64,000 nt of DNA, taken from Amycolatopsis kentuckyensis. Lineage in GTDB: Bacteria > Actinomycetota > Actinomycetes > Mycobacteriales > Pseudonocardiaceae. This document shows, piece after piece, positions 28,431 to 36,701 of the stretch. The first letter of the stretch is position 1. Each line of letters starts with the position of its first letter. The stretch spans positions 1-64,000 of the forward strand of contig NZ_MUMI01000023.1 of the NCBI RefSeq assembly GCF_002155975.1, in the 5' to 3' direction. The translations under genes and the position numbers were made by a program. Under the pieces are notes generated by a model, which saw only the letters and a list, made by a program, of their open reading frames with translations, had not been told where the DNA came from and made no database searches.

Positions 28431-29330
28431 CTAGCCCGCCAGGATCCCGGCGAGCACGCGACGTCCGTTCGCGGCCTCCTCGCCGGTCCGGGTGCAGGCG
28501 ACGAGCGTCTTCCACAACGCCCAGCCGCGGCCGCGCGCCCAGGTGGCGTCGTCGACGGTCAGGTGCTCGCGGAACACCTGCCTGCCCTCGGCCGTCAGCA
28601 GTGTCCAGGCGATCGCCAGGTCGCACGCCGGGTCGCCGACGCCGCAGGTTCCGAAGTCGATGACGGCGGCCAGCTCGCCGTCGCGCAGCAGGAGGTTGCC
28701 CGGGGCCAGGTCGCCGTGGAACCAGCGGTCCACCCCGTCCCAGGGCGCGGTCAGCGCGGCTTCCCAGAGGGCCGCGGCGCCGTCGGCGGTGCCGCCCAGC
28801 TTCGTGAGCGCGCGCCGGGCCTGCCCGTCGTAGGTGCGCAGGGTGGCGCCCCGGAACCAGTTGTGCTTGCCCGGCCGGGGGCCGTCCGCGGGATCGACGT
28901 TCCGGAGGGCCGCCACGAACCCGGCCAGGTCCCGCGCGAAGCGGACGGGGTCGGCCACCCCGTCCGCGGTCGCGGGCTCGCCGTCGAGCCACCGGTAGAC
29001 CGACCAGGGGAACGGGTAGCCCGCCCCGGGCCGCCCCGCCGCCAGCGTGACCGGGATGGGCAGCGGCAGCCGCGGCGCGAGCGCCGGCAGCCACCGCTGC
29101 TCCTTCTCGACCGCCAGCGCGTACTCGGCGGCGCTGGGCAGCCGCACCACCATGGAGTCGCCGAGGTGGAAGGTGAAGTTGTCCCACCCGCTCTCCCGCA
29201 CGGGCCGGACCGGGAGCCCGGCCCACTGCGGGAACTGGCCGTCGATCAGCCGGCGCACCTGGTCGGTGTCGACGCTGACCCGCTGCGGAAGCGGGCCGAG
29301 GTCCGGGGTGCCGCTCACGGTGTCAGACAT
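28431..29330 (-). CDS. Aminoglycoside phosphotransferase-family kinase (APH-like)
   Basis: A 299-residue protein. The Brenner motif FHGDLAPGNLLL (about 204-215) carries the catalytic Asp and metal-binding Asn, and IDFGTCGVGDPACDLAIAW is the DFG-like segment. N-terminal SGWDNFTFHLGDSMVVRLP forms the nucleotide loop. Members phosphorylate aminoglycosides, macrolides, choline or other small alcohols, and the substrate cannot be read from sequence. ATG 29330 overlaps the valS stop by eight bases, so translation is coupled to valS. Its own TAG stop lies in the CTAG target site of the IS remnant, so the C terminus is intact. Confidence 0.88.
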   Translation of the reverse strand: MSDTVSGTPDLGPLPQRVSVDTDQVRRLIDGQFPQWAGLPVRPVRESGWDNFTFHLGDSMVVRLPSAAEYALAVEKEQRWLPALAPRLPLPIPVTLAAGRPGAGYPFPWSVYRWLDGEPATADGVADPVRFARDLAGFVAALRNVDPADGPRPGKHNWFRGATLRTYDGQARRALTKLGGTADGAAALWEAALTAPWDGVDRWFHGDLAPGNLLLRDGELAAVIDFGTCGVGDPACDLAIAWTLLTAEGRQVFREHLTVDDATWARGRGWALWKTLVACTRTGEEAANGRRVLAGILAG

Positions 29331-31836
29331 TGGCTTCCACCGCGAAGTCGCCTTCGCGCGTGGTGATGTCCGCGACGACGCCCGCGACCCGGATGTCCGA
29401 CTGGACGTCCGCGAACCGCGCCAGCAGCTCGGCCGGGCCGGTCACGGTCAGCGCCTCGACGGCGGACCGCATCGACACCTTCGCGTCCGTCTTCGCCCGG
29501 CGCACCGCCGCGATCACCTGGCTCGCCAGGGAAAGCAGCTCCGGGTCCCCGTCGGACGCCGGCGCGGCAGGCCAGGCCGCCCGGTGCACCGAACCCTCCT
29601 GCCACCACGACCAGACCTCCTCGGTCGCGAACGGCAGGAACGGCGCGAACAGCCGCAGCACCGCCGACACCGCCGTCACCAGCGCGACCTGCGCGGACTC
29701 CGCTCCCGCAGGACCGCTGTCGCCGTACGCGCGGCCCTTCACCAGCTCGACGTAGTCGTCGCAGAACGTCCAGAAGAACGTCTCGGTCACCTGCAGGGCC
29801 CGGGCGTAGTCCAAGGCCTCCAGCGCCGCGGTCGCCGAAGAGACGACCTCCGAAAGCGACGCCAGCAGTGCCCGGTCCAGCGGCTCGGTGACCACTGCGT
29901 CAGGCGAAGGCACGCCCAGACCGAGCACGAACCGGCTCGCGTTGAGCAGCTTCGTTGCCAGCCGCCGCCCGACCTTCATCTGGCCTTCGTCCACCGCCGT
30001 GTCGACGCCCGGGCGCGCACTCGCCGCCCAGTACCGGACCGCGTCCGAGCCGAAGCGCTCCAGCAGGTCCACCGGGGTCGTCACGTTGCCCTTGGACTTC
30101 GACATCTTCTTGCGGTCCGGGTCGAGCACCCAGCCCGAGATCGACGTCTCCCGCCACGGCAGCACGCCGTGCTCCAGCTCCGCGCGCACCGCCGTCGAGA
30201 ACAGCCAGGTGCGGATGATCTCGTGCGCCTGCGGCCGCAGGTCCATCGGGAAGACGCGCGCGAACAGGTCGTCGTCGACGCTCCACCGGCCGGCGATCTG
30301 CGGGGTGAGCGACGACGTCGCCCACGTGTCCATCACGTCCGGATCGGCCACGAACCCGCCCGGCACCCCACGCTGTTCCGGCGTGAACCCCGGCGGGACG
30401 TCGCTGCTCGGATCCACCGGCAGGGTGTCCGGCAGCAGGCGCGCGTCGTAGTCCGGTTCGCCGTTCGCGTCGAGCCGGTACCACAGCGGGATCGGCACGC
30501 CGAAGAACCGCTGCCGGCTGATCAGCCAGTCCCCGGCCAGGTTCTCCACCCACGACGAGTACCGGACGCGCATGTGCTTCGGCACCCAGTTCAGCTCTTC
30601 GCCGCGGGCCAGCATCTTCTCCCGGAAGGCGGCGTCGTTCCCGCCGTTGCGCAGGTACCACTGCCGGCTGGCGACGATCTCCAGGGGCTTGTCGCCCTTT
30701 TCGTAGAACTTCACCGAGTGCGTGATCGGCCGCGGTTCCCCGCGCAGGGCCCCGGCTTCCCGCAGCAGCCGCACCATGATCTCGCGTCCCGTGTGGACGG
30801 TCTTGCCCACCAGCGGAGCGTAGGCGTCCGAAGGCACTCCGGACGGCGCGTCCGGCAGGAACCGGCCGTCGCGGCCCAGCACCACCCGGGTCGCCAGCCG
30901 CAGCTCCCGCCACCACGTGACGTCGGTGGTGTCGCCGAACGTGCACACCATCGCGATCCCGCGGCCCTTCTCGGGGTCCGCGAGGTGGTGCGCCACCACG
31001 GGCACCTCGACGCCGAACACCGGCGTCCGCACGGTTTTCCCGAAGAGCGGCTGGAACCGTTCGTCATCGGGGTGCGCCACCAGGGCGACGCACGCGGGCA
31101 GCAGCTCCGGCCGGGTCGTCGCGATCACGACGTCGGCGCCGTCCGGCCCGGTGAACGCGAGGTCGTGGAACGCGCCCGGGCGCTCGCGGTCCTCCAGCTC
31201 GGCCTGGGCGACGGCGGTGCGGAACGTAACGTCCCAGAGCGTCGGCGCTTCGGCCTGGTACGCCTCACCGCGCTCGAGGTTGCGCAGGAACGCGCGCTGC
31301 GAGATCAGCCGCGTCTCACGCCCGATCGTCTGGTACGTCGTCGTCCAGTCGACCGACAGCCCGAGCTGCCGCCACTGCTGCTCGAAGACCTTTTCGTCGG
31401 TCACGGTCAGGGACTCGCACAGCTCGACGAAGTTCCGCCGCGACACCGCGACGACGTCCTTGCCCGGCTTCTCCGGCGGCCGGAACTCCGGGTCGTACGG
31501 CAGCGACGGCTCGCAGCGGACGCCGAAGTGGTTCTGCACCCGGCGTTCGGTCGGCAGGCCGTTGTCGTCCCACCCCATCGGGTAGAACACCTCGGCCCCG
31601 CGCATCCGCTTGAACCGCGCGAGCACGTCGGTGTGGGTGTAGGAGAAGACGTGCCCGATGTGCAGCGACCCGCTGACGGTCAGCGGCGGGGTGTCGATCG
31701 AGTAGACCTGGTCCCGCGTCTTGGTGCGGTCGAAGTGGTAGGCGCCGGTGGACTCCCATACGGGTACCCACTTGGCCTCCAGACCGTCGACACCGACCTT
31801 GTCCGGGACTCTCGGGCGCTCGGATGGGCTGCTCAT
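29323..31836 (-). CDS. valS: Valyl-tRNA synthetase, archaeal-like form
   Basis: An 837-residue class I synthetase. SGSLHIGHV (HIGH at 59-62), YPMGWDDNGLPTERRVQNHF, an editing domain (about 200-390), DTWATSSLTPQ and KKMSKSKGN give a complete enzyme. The YPMGWDDNGLPTERR form and the absence of a long C-terminal coiled-coil arm are the archaeal-like type; many actinobacteria instead carry the bacterial type near folC. Whether it is the only ValRS or a second copy cannot be decided here. It is coupled to the APH-like gene and preceded by an MFS gene ten bases upstream of its start on the same strand. Confidence 0.93.
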   Translation of the reverse strand: MSSPSERPRVPDKVGVDGLEAKWVPVWESTGAYHFDRTKTRDQVYSIDTPPLTVSGSLHIGHVFSYTHTDVLARFKRMRGAEVFYPMGWDDNGLPTERRVQNHFGVRCEPSLPYDPEFRPPEKPGKDVVAVSRRNFVELCESLTVTDEKVFEQQWRQLGLSVDWTTTYQTIGRETRLISQRAFLRNLERGEAYQAEAPTLWDVTFRTAVAQAELEDRERPGAFHDLAFTGPDGADVVIATTRPELLPACVALVAHPDDERFQPLFGKTVRTPVFGVEVPVVAHHLADPEKGRGIAMVCTFGDTTDVTWWRELRLATRVVLGRDGRFLPDAPSGVPSDAYAPLVGKTVHTGREIMVRLLREAGALRGEPRPITHSVKFYEKGDKPLEIVASRQWYLRNGGNDAAFREKMLARGEELNWVPKHMRVRYSSWVENLAGDWLISRQRFFGVPIPLWYRLDANGEPDYDARLLPDTLPVDPSSDVPPGFTPEQRGVPGGFVADPDVMDTWATSSLTPQIAGRWSVDDDLFARVFPMDLRPQAHEIIRTWLFSTAVRAELEHGVLPWRETSISGWVLDPDRKKMSKSKGNVTTPVDLLERFGSDAVRYWAASARPGVDTAVDEGQMKVGRRLATKLLNASRFVLGLGVPSPDAVVTEPLDRALLASLSEVVSSATAALEALDYARALQVTETFFWTFCDDYVELVKGRAYGDSGPAGAESAQVALVTAVSAVLRLFAPFLPFATEEVWSWWQEGSVHRAAWPAAPASDGDPELLSLASQVIAAVRRAKTDAKVSMRSAVEALTVTGPAELLARFADVQSDIRVAGVVADITTREGDFAVEANV

Positions 31837-31845
31837 GAAGCAACT

Positions 31846-33105
31846 CTAAGCGGCGGCGGAACCGGTTTTCGCCTCGGTCGGCAGGTCGCGCATGTGCCGC
31901 AGCGGTGAGCAGACCACCCACAGCACGGCCGCCGCCTCACCGATCACCGCCACCCACATCGCGCCGCGCAGCCCGAGTCCTTCGCCGAGCCCGCCGCCCA
32001 GCAGGCCGCCGAGCGGGATGACGCCCCAGACGACGAACCGCACGCTGGCGTTCATCCGGCCGAGCAGCCGGTCCGGGCAGATCGCCTGGCGGTAGGAGAC
32101 CGAGGCGACGTTGTAGATGATGATCCCGAACCAGCCGAGGGCCGCGCCGAACCCGGCGAGCCCGAGGCGCCAGTCCGGTGCCGCGAGCGGGAACATCAGG
32201 TGTCCGGGCATGGTGCACAGCGGGACCAGCCAGATCGATCGCGCCTGGCCGATCCGCCGGGTCAGCGCGCCCGCGCAGAGCGCGCCGACGATCCCGCCGG
32301 CCCCGCCGACCGCCAGCAGCGCACCGACCGCGGCGGGCGGCAGCCCCACCGTCCGCGTCAGGAACAGCACCTGCACGGCCAGGAACGCGCCACCGAAGAA
32401 GTTCGCCGTCGCCGTCGTGCCCACCGTCGCCCGCAGCGGCCTGTCGGAGAAGACGAACCGCAGCCCTTCGGCCATCTGCGGGAGCAGGCGGGTGTGGCGG
32501 TCGTGCTCCGGCTCGGGCTCGACCGCGCGGATGCGCAGCAGGAACAGGGCCGACGTCAGGTAGCCGAGGCTGGTGAGCAGGATCGTGTTCGCCGCGGTCA
32601 CCAGCTGGACCAGCACGCCGGCGGCGCTCGGCCCGGCGATCTGCGCGGTCGACTGGACGGCCTGCAGTTTCGCGTTGCCCTCCAGCAGGTGTTCCCGCCC
32701 CACGAGCGAAGGCAGGTACGACTGGTAGGCGACGTCGAAGAACACCGTGGCGATGCCCACGAACAGCACGACCACCAGCAGGTGGACGAGGGTCAGCAGG
32801 CCGGCCCACCACGCGAGCGGCACGGTGAGCAGCAGCGCGAAGCGGGTGAAGTCGGCGGTGAGCATGACCCGGCGGCGGCTGAGCCGGTCCACCCACACCC
32901 CGGCGGGTAACCCGATCAGCAGGAACGCCAGGGTCTCGGCCGCGGTCAGCAGGCCCATCTGGAACGGCGTCGCGGCCAAGGTCACCGCCGCGAGCAGCGG
33001 GATGGCCGTGTACCCGACGGCGGTGCCGAGCTGGCTCGCCGCGTCGCCGGCCCACAGCCGCCTGAAGTCTGCGTGGAAGAACAGTGACCCCCTGAACATG
33101 CGCAC
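31846..33105 (-). CDS. MFS efflux transporter
   Basis: A 419-residue protein with about 12 hydrophobic segments and MFS motif A variant GLPAGVWVDRLSRRRVM (about 65-81) between helices 2 and 3. It fits the MFS_3/enterobactin-exporter-like subgroup seen in drug efflux. Starts at ATG 33105 or 33099; neither has a ribosome-binding site, and the predicted promoter would make a leaderless or nearly leaderless message. Divergent from an ArsR-type regulator with a shared operator. Its stop is ten bases before the valS start, so read-through into valS and the APH-like gene is possible. Confidence 0.88.
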   Translation of the reverse strand: MRMFRGSLFFHADFRRLWAGDAASQLGTAVGYTAIPLLAAVTLAATPFQMGLLTAAETLAFLLIGLPAGVWVDRLSRRRVMLTADFTRFALLLTVPLAWWAGLLTLVHLLVVVLFVGIATVFFDVAYQSYLPSLVGREHLLEGNAKLQAVQSTAQIAGPSAAGVLVQLVTAANTILLTSLGYLTSALFLLRIRAVEPEPEHDRHTRLLPQMAEGLRFVFSDRPLRATVGTTATANFFGGAFLAVQVLFLTRTVGLPPAAVGALLAVGGAGGIVGALCAGALTRRIGQARSIWLVPLCTMPGHLMFPLAAPDWRLGLAGFGAALGWFGIIIYNVASVSYRQAICPDRLLGRMNASVRFVVWGVIPLGGLLGGGLGEGLGLRGAMWVAVIGEAAAVLWVVCSPLRHMRDLPTEAKTGSAAA

Positions 33106-33106
33106 G

Positions 33107-33141
33107 AGTCTGACGGGAGTGATTGGAAAGTGTCAATCACT
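33107..33141. promoter_or_regulatory. Operator and -35 element between MFS and ArsR genes
   Basis: AGTGATTG-N8-CAATCACT (33118-33141) is a perfect 8-bp inverted repeat. On the minus strand the same DNA holds TTGACA (33136-33131), with a weak CAGACT 18 bp further toward the MFS gene. A bound regulator would cover the -35. Confidence 0.65.
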
Positions 33142-33162
33142 GTTCGCTCTAAGCTGTCCCGC

Positions 33163-33666
33163 GTGCTCCCCGAGAAACGACGTGCCGCGACCGAAGCCGA
33201 GGCCGCCGCGCTGGCCTCCGGAATACGGCTGCGGATCATCCGGTTGACCTTCTCGGAGGCGCTGACGAACAAGGAGCTCGCCGAACGGCTGGGCCGGGAT
33301 CCGGCGACGACGCTGCACCACGTGCGCAAGCTCGTCGAGACCGGCTTCCTCGCCGCGCAGCCGCCGCGCCGCGGGGCCCGGGGTGCCAAGGAAATTCCGT
33401 ATCTTTCGACGGGGCTTTCGTGGACACTCGACTCATGCGGTGACAAGGGCGTGGAACAGGCGGTTCTCGAGGCTTATCTGGCCGAGATCGCCGAGACCGG
33501 ATTCGAGGGCGTGCACCAGTCGCGCCTGGTCGTCCAGGTGGCCCCCGAGGAGCGGGCGGAGCTGGAAACGCGGCTCAACGCCCTGCTCGAGGAGTTCCGC
33601 GCGCGCCCCCGCCGTCCCGGCGCGGAGCGCACCGCGATCTACCTCGCCACCTATCCCAGCACGTAA
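33163..33666 (+). CDS. ArsR-type winged-helix regulator
   Basis: A 167-residue protein from GTG 33163. An in-frame GTG at 33130 would lie inside the operator, so the later start is preferred. HTH region about 15-75: ASGIRLRIIRLTFSEALTNKELAERLGRDPATTLHHVRKLVETGFL, followed by a beta-wing (RRGARGAKEIPYL). The C terminus is helical with an unassigned role, and no metal-binding cysteine pair is seen. It probably controls the divergent MFS gene. It is followed 42 bases later by hflX, which is probably separately transcribed. Confidence 0.82.
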   Translation: MLPEKRRAATEAEAAALASGIRLRIIRLTFSEALTNKELAERLGRDPATTLHHVRKLVETGFLAAQPPRRGARGAKEIPYLSTGLSWTLDSCGDKGVEQAVLEAYLAEIAETGFEGVHQSRLVVQVAPEERAELETRLNALLEEFRARPRRPGAERTAIYLATYPST

Positions 33667-33708
33667 AAGTTCGGTTCCCGCGGCGAATCGTGGGAACATG
33701 GAGGCACG

Positions 33709-35157
33709 ATGACAGAACTGACACACACCGAAGACCACGACGACGACCTGTACGACGGCGACCCGTCGACAGGCGAAATGGAGCTCGAGGACCGGGCGTC
33801 GCTGCGCCGGGTCAGGGGACTGTCCACGGAGCTGGACGACGTCACCGAGGTCGAGTACCGGCAACTGCGGCTCGAGCGCGTCGTGCTGGTCGGCGTGTGG
33901 ACCGAGGGCACGGCCCTGCAGTCCGAGGCGTCGCTGGCCGAGCTGGCGCGCCTGGCCGAGACGGCGGGCTCGGAGGTCCTCGAAGGCCTCATCCAGCGGC
34001 GGACCAAGCCGGACCCGGCCACCTACATCGGCTCGGGCAAGGTGCGGGAGCTGCGGGACATCGTCTCCTCCACCGGCGCCGACACCGTGATCTGCGACGG
34101 CGAGCTCTCACCGGGCCAGCTGCGGCAGCTCGAGGAGAAGGTCAAGGTCAAGGTGATCGACCGGACCGCCCTGATCCTCGACATCTTCGCCCAGCACGCC
34201 CGGTCCAAGGAGGGCAAGGCGCAGGTCGAGCTGGCCCAGCTGCAGTACCTGATCCCGCGGCTGCGCGGGTGGGGTGCGTCGCTGTCCCGGCAGGCCGGTG
34301 GCCGCGCCGGTGGCGCGAACGGCGGCGTGGGCCTGCGCGGTCCCGGTGAGACCAAGCTCGAGACCGACCGGCGGCGGATCAACAAGCGCGTGGCGAAGCT
34401 GCGCCGGGAGATCGCGGCCATGGACACCATCCGCGAGACCAAGCGCGGGCGGCGGCTGGCCAACGAGGTGCCCAGCGTGGCGATCGTCGGCTACACCAAC
34501 GCCGGCAAGTCGAGCCTGCTCAACGCGCTGACCGGGGCCGGGGTGCTGGTGGAGGACGCGCTGTTCGCCACCCTCGACCCGACCACCCGGCGCGCGCAGA
34601 CGCCGGACGGCCGCGGCTACACGCTGACCGACACCGTCGGGTTCGTGCGGCACCTGCCGCACCAGCTGGTGGACGCGTTCCGTTCGACGCTGGAGGAGGC
34701 CGCCGACGCGGACCTGCTCGTGCACGTGGTGGACGGGTCCGACCCGGCACCCGAAGAGCAGGTCAGCGCGGTGCGCGAGGTGCTCGGCGAGATCACGCGC
34801 AAGCGCAAGGAGCCGCTCCCGCCGGAGCTGCTGGTGATCAACAAGACCGACGCGTCCGACGAGGTCAGCCTGGCCCGCCTGCGGCACGCGCTGGCCGGGT
34901 CGGTCCAGGTCTCGGCCCGGACCGGGGCGGGCATCCCGGAGCTCGTCGAGGTGATCGCCGACCGCCTGCCGCGGCCGGAGGTCACGGTCGAGGTCCTCGT
35001 GCCCTACTCGCGCGGCGAGCTGGTCGCGCGGGCGCACGCGGACGGCGAGGTCCTCGAAGAGGAGCACGCCGAGGAGGGCACGCGCCTGCTGGTGCGGGTC
35101 CGCCCGGACTTCGCGGCGGCTTTGCGCGAGTACGAGACCAACTCGACCAGGGCCTGA
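33709..35157 (+). CDS. hflX: Ribosome-associated GTPase HflX
   Basis: A 482-residue protein. The N-terminal HflX domain (YIGSGKVRELRDIVSSTGADTVICDGELSPGQLRQLE), a coiled coil with GPGETKLETDRRRI, and the G domain (GYTNAGKSSLLNAL P-loop, DTVGFVRHLPHQLVDAF switch II, NKTD G4, SARTG G5) are all complete. HflX splits or rescues stalled 70S ribosomes in stress and antibiotic exposure. The first 30 residues are very acidic. In relatives it lies directly after dapF. Confidence 0.96.
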   Translation: MTELTHTEDHDDDLYDGDPSTGEMELEDRASLRRVRGLSTELDDVTEVEYRQLRLERVVLVGVWTEGTALQSEASLAELARLAETAGSEVLEGLIQRRTKPDPATYIGSGKVRELRDIVSSTGADTVICDGELSPGQLRQLEEKVKVKVIDRTALILDIFAQHARSKEGKAQVELAQLQYLIPRLRGWGASLSRQAGGRAGGANGGVGLRGPGETKLETDRRRINKRVAKLRREIAAMDTIRETKRGRRLANEVPSVAIVGYTNAGKSSLLNALTGAGVLVEDALFATLDPTTRRAQTPDGRGYTLTDTVGFVRHLPHQLVDAFRSTLEEAADADLLVHVVDGSDPAPEEQVSAVREVLGEITRKRKEPLPPELLVINKTDASDEVSLARLRHALAGSVQVSARTGAGIPELVEVIADRLPRPEVTVEVLVPYSRGELVARAHADGEVLEEEHAEEGTRLLVRVRPDFAAALREYETNSTRA

Positions 35158-35162
35158 CACGT

Positions 35163-35201
35163 CTCCGTAGTGTGCGGCTGAAGGAGTCGCACACTACGGA
35201 G
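35163..35201 (+). promoter_or_regulatory. Hairpin that buries the ribosome-binding site of the next gene
   Basis: A perfect 14-bp stem (CTCCGTAGTGTGCG, 35163-35176, with 35188-35201) and an 11-base loop. It starts five bases after the hflX stop, so it could be the hflX terminator. Its 3' arm contains GGAG of the GGAGG ribosome-binding site (35198-35202) of the GTG start at 35210. Confidence 0.7.
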
Positions 35202-35209
35202 GTGGCTGG

Positions 35210-36211
35210 GTGCGCTGGGTTGTCGCGTTGGTCTTCTTGGCCGTGTTCGGCGGGTCGGTGCCCGCTTCGGCGGCCGAGGCGCCCCAGCCGTTGTGCACGA
35301 TGAAGGACTCCCGGATCGGCGAGCTGTCCGGCCTGGTCTCGGACGGGTCGAAGCTGTACGCGATCAACGACGGCGGCAGCAAGGTCCAGGTGTTCGTGCT
35401 GGGCCGCGACTGCAAGGTGCAGAAGGTCCTCACGGACAAGACGGACCCGTTCGACGTCGAGGACCTGGCCCGCACGCCCGACGGGACGCTGTGGCTGTCC
35501 GACACCGGCGACAACCAGAAGGGCCGGCTGACGGTCGCCCTGCTGGAGATGAACCCGCAGGGCAAGGTGACGCTGCACCGGCTCCGGTACCCGGACGGCC
35601 AGCACGACACCGAAGCGCTGATCATGGACAAGGCGGGCACGCCGTACCTGATCACCAAGGACATCCTCGGCGAGGCTCGCGTGTACCGGCCTTCAGGGCC
35701 GCTGGCGAGCCCGGGCCCGACCACCTTGGAGAAGGTGGGCACGGTGAAGATCGCGTCGACGGACACCCAGGGCGGCCCGGTGGGGTCGATCGGCTCGGTC
35801 CTGGTGACGGGCGGCGCTTCGACGGCCGACGGAACGGCGGTGGCCTTGCGGACGTACACGGACGCGTATGTGTACGCGGCTCCGGACGGCGACGTGCTGG
35901 CGGCGCTGCAGCGCAACCCGGTGCGGATCCCGTTGCCGGGGGAGAAGCAGGGCGAGGCGATCGCGTTCGACCCCGACGGGACGCTGATTTCGGGAAGCGA
36001 AGGCGTGGGCCAGCCCCTCCGCACGGTCCCGGGCGCGGCGGCACTGGCCGCTTCGGCCGCGCCATCGTCGGACGGAACACCGGCTTCGAGCGCCGCCGGC
36101 GAAGCACCGGACGGCGGCGGAGTGCCGGTCCTGCCGGCGGCGGGTATCGCGGTGGCTGTGGTGGGCCTGGGCTGGTTCGGGTTCAGCAGGGTGCGCCGCC
36201 GCCGAGGCTGA
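35210..36211 (+). CDS. Secreted, membrane-anchored beta-propeller-like protein
   Basis: A 333-residue protein starting at GTG 35210 (GGAGG seven bases upstream). Signal peptide about 1-22 (ASA|AE). The body is a run of propeller-like blades (SGLVSDGSKLYAINDGG, EDLARTPDGTLWLSDTGDN, GEAIAFDPDGTLISGSEG), resembling esterase-like/SdiA-regulated propellers. A Ser/Ala/Gly linker (about 275-300) and a final hydrophobic helix (about 305-324) ending FSRVRRRRG look like a C-terminal membrane anchor. No catalytic residues are recognised. The last 65 codons are partly duplicated downstream at 36444. Confidence 0.7.
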   Translation: MRWVVALVFLAVFGGSVPASAAEAPQPLCTMKDSRIGELSGLVSDGSKLYAINDGGSKVQVFVLGRDCKVQKVLTDKTDPFDVEDLARTPDGTLWLSDTGDNQKGRLTVALLEMNPQGKVTLHRLRYPDGQHDTEALIMDKAGTPYLITKDILGEARVYRPSGPLASPGPTTLEKVGTVKIASTDTQGGPVGSIGSVLVTGGASTADGTAVALRTYTDAYVYAAPDGDVLAALQRNPVRIPLPGEKQGEAIAFDPDGTLISGSEGVGQPLRTVPGAAALAASAAPSSDGTPASSAAGEAPDGGGVPVLPAAGIAVAVVGLGWFGFSRVRRRRG

Positions 36212-36248
36212 GCGCCCGCCCGCCTGCTCGACTCTCACTGGCTGCTCG

Positions 36249-36399
36249 ACTCGCCCGCGCTCGCTTGTGGGCCAGCCGCCTGCTCGATTCCGCCGCGCGC
36301 CTACCGCTGCTGGACTCCGCCCGCGCTCGCTCGTGGGCTGGCCGCCTACTCGATTGCGCCCGCGCCAGCCCGTGGACCGGCCGCCAGCTCGATCCGGCC
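36249..36399 (+). repeat. Degenerate tandem repeats downstream of the propeller gene
   Basis: Three decayed units of about 40-47 bases (36249-36293, 36314-36360, 36361-36399) share a core GCCCGCGCTCGCTYGTGGGC followed by GCCGCCTRCTCGAT. They lie between the propeller gene and a duplicated fragment of its 3' end. The non-gene stretch 36212-36697 holds only this and that fragment. Confidence 0.65.
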
Positions 36400-36443
36400 G
36401 TCTCTACCCACTGCCCGAGGCCGCGGCTTCACAGCGACGGGCC

Positions 36444-36701
36444 GTGAGCCAGCCCCTCCGCACGGTGCGGGGCGCGGCGGCAGTGGCCGCGCAGTCCGGC
36501 GCACCGGCGGAGGGAACGACCTCGACCGGCACGAGCGCGTCGTCCGGCTCGGCGGAGGACGGGTCCGGGCTTCCCGTCCTGCCTACCGCCGGGATCACGT
36601 TCGCGGTGGTCGGTCTCGGCTGGTTCGGCTCCCCACGGCCGAAGATCATCCGATCAGGTGAACCTCCCGGGCCGTGCGATAGCCCGGAAGCGACCTCCTA
36701 G
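36444..36701 (+). pseudogene. Duplicated 3' fragment of the upstream propeller gene
   Basis: The frame from GTG 36444 reads SQPLRTVRGAAAVAAQ, a Ser/Thr/Gly linker, then GLPVLPTAGITFAVVGLGWFG, matching the linker and anchor of the gene ending at 36211 (GQPLRTVPGAAALAA; GVPVLPAAGIAVAVVGLGWFG). The basic tail is replaced by unrelated residues, and no propeller precedes it. A partial duplication with later decay is the best reading. Its stop overlaps the end of lexA. Confidence 0.65.

Noticed and set aside
29318-29330. TGTCTGACAC at the start of the APH-like gene matches the IS end at 27869
   Set aside because: It encodes the first residues MSDTV and overlaps the valS stop; the match is 10 bases with no further terminal repeat, so I treat it as chance, not a third IS end.
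36249-36399. Tandem repeats as a possible CRISPR array
   Set aside because: Units are degenerate, abut one another without unique spacers of even length, and have no cas genes nearby.
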